A DNA stretch of 64,000 nt from Bacteroidota bacterium (GTDB lineage: Bacteria; Bacteroidota; Bacteroidia; B-17B0; Aurantibacillaceae): assembly GCA_020403265.1 (NCBI GenBank), contig JADBXZ010000003.1, positions 1 to 64,000 of the forward strand. The letters are read 5' to 3'. Every line of letters begins with the position of its first letter. The first letter of the stretch is position 1. The position numbers and the translations under genes are program-made. Shown one piece after another: positions 63,402 to 64,000 of this stretch. The notes under the pieces were generated by a model. That model made no database searches, was not told the DNA's origin, and saw only the letters and a program-made list of their open reading frames with translations.

Positions 63402-63701
63402 ATGCCTTTAGCCGCACGATTAACAGATATGCATACCTGCCCAATGCAGACACCAGGTGTCCCGCCTATTCCTCACGTTGGGGGACCAATTGTTGGACCA
63501 GGTGCAGCCACTGTTTTAATAGGCAAATTACCTGCGGCAAAAGTTGGTGACATGTTGGTATGCGTAGGCCCGCCTGATTCGATAGTTAAGGGATCAGCAA
63601 CAGTTTTAATTTCAGGAATGCCAGCAGCTAGAATGGGTGATAGCACTGCTCATGGCGGCTCAATAGTAGCAGGATGTCCAACAGTTATGATAGGAGGCTA
63701 A
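63402..63701 (+). CDS. PAAR spike-tip protein (Afp10-like)
   Basis: The 99-residue protein has PAAR repeats: LTDMHTCPMQTPGVPPIPHV, GGPIVGPGAATVLIGKLPAA, KVGDMLVCVGPPDSIVKGSA and TVLISGMPAARMGD. It has His and Cys residues for metal binding. It caps the spike trimer and may anchor payloads. It lies 9 bp behind the spike gene and 2 bp before the gp25-like gene. No C-terminal toxin extension is present, so it is a plain tip. Confidence 0.95.
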   Translation: MPLAARLTDMHTCPMQTPGVPPIPHVGGPIVGPGAATVLIGKLPAAKVGDMLVCVGPPDSIVKGSATVLISGMPAARMGDSTAHGGSIVAGCPTVMIGG

Positions 63702-63703
63702 CA

Positions 63704-64000
63704 ATGGCGATGAACGATGATTTTTTAGGGAGAGGTTGGGGGTTTCCACCTGAGTTTGATAAGGAATATGGAGGTGTGAGAATGGTTTCTGATGAAGAAG
63801 ATATTCAGGAAAGTTTGAAAATACTATTTAACACGTCGATGGGCGAAAGAGTGATGTTGCCAAATTATGGTTGTAATATTAGGGAGTTTTTATTTGAAAA
63901 TGCAGACACATCGCGTGTTGCGTTTTTGAGAGATATGATATCAAATGCAATTTTAAAATACGAATCAAGAATAAAAGTAGATGATATTTTAATTGATGTA
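63704..64000 (+). CDS. gp25-like baseplate protein (Afp9-like), cut by the right edge
   Basis: Ninety-nine codons are visible from the ATG at 63704 and the frame is open at the edge. The sequence fits the gp25/GPW family: GRGWGFPPEFDKEY, then SDEEDIQESLKILFNTSMGE, RVMLPNYGCNIREFLFENAD. The ERVM-x-P-x-[FY]GC motif is diagnostic. gp25 is the baseplate wedge component that nucleates the sheath. The rest of the structural genes (baseplate J-like proteins, AAA ATPase and others) should follow beyond 64000. Confidence 0.93.
   Translation, partial: MAMNDDFLGRGWGFPPEFDKEYGGVRMVSDEEDIQESLKILFNTSMGERVMLPNYGCNIREFLFENADTSRVAFLRDMISNAILKYESRIKVDDILIDV

Noticed and set aside
1-64000. CRISPR array, rRNA or complete tRNA
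   Set aside because: No regularly spaced direct repeats, no rRNA segments and no full cloverleaf were recognised on reading both strands.

Overview
The window is AT-rich chromosomal DNA from a Bacteroidota bacterium. The evidence is a PorP/SprF protein, SBBP-repeat proteins with type IX secretion (T9SS) sorting domains of types A and B, TAnnTTTG -7 promoter elements, a 287-residue RpoD-type sigma factor, Crp/Fnr, ECF and LytS/LytTR regulators of the usual Bacteroidota kinds, and a eukaryotic-type isocitrate dehydrogenase. I cannot place it below phylum with confidence.

Layout. (1) 1-17.6 kb is an accessory region with every gene on the + strand. It holds small units (Crp/Fnr regulators each followed by a small target gene, a DUF2892 protein, sigma factors, an SDR, an alpha/beta hydrolase, an S41 peptidase, a CPBP protease/erythromycin-esterase fusion broken by a frameshift, a LytS/LytTR pair, TraB/GumN). 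Imperfect palindromes with recurring ends lie between the units and resemble gene-cassette attachment sites. (2) 17.6-18.5 kb is non-coding with a gene remnant. (3) 18.5-35.2 kb is on the minus strand: PorP/SprF with two giant SBBP paralogues in one operon, two further T9SS cargo proteins, a TPR sensor kinase with a LuxR-type regulator, gene remnants, and a Ycf48-like propeller fused to a beheaded hydrolase. (4) 36-42 kb carries a cold-adaptation group (cold-shock-domain protein, RhlE-like helicase, CspA, a divergent RpoD-like sigma, a fatty-acid desaturase), then a fluoride riboswitch with a CLC-F type antiporter and a caspase-like remnant. (5) 42-47 kb is housekeeping: an ABC exporter, DUF423, aspartate kinase and isocitrate dehydrogenase.

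(6) 47.7-64 kb is the most interesting part: the left portion of an extracellular contractile injection system (eCIS, Afp/PVC-like). The structural operon begins at 56.6 kb with a DUF4255 (Pvc16-like) cap protein and an unrecognised protein. It continues with one sheath, two tube proteins, a DUF5908 peptide, a LysM baseplate protein, a VgrG-like spike, a PAAR tip and a gp25-like baseplate protein that runs off the right edge. Upstream lie two Ala-rich helical proteins and three candidate payloads. Two payloads have DUF4157 (HEAWH) domains. Their C-termini differ: a hydrophobic membrane domain, a cytidine-deaminase-fold domain plus an OTU-like cysteine protease, and an ADP-ribosyltransferase-like tail.

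All three candidate payloads carry one or two copies of a short N-terminal module with the core INF-x-[IV]-Q-[KR]-[KR]. I propose it as a loading or anchoring signal. A divergent GH18-like membrane-anchored hydrolase and a small membrane protein on the opposite strand may help release or assembly. The remaining baseplate, ATPase and tail-fibre genes are expected beyond position 64000.
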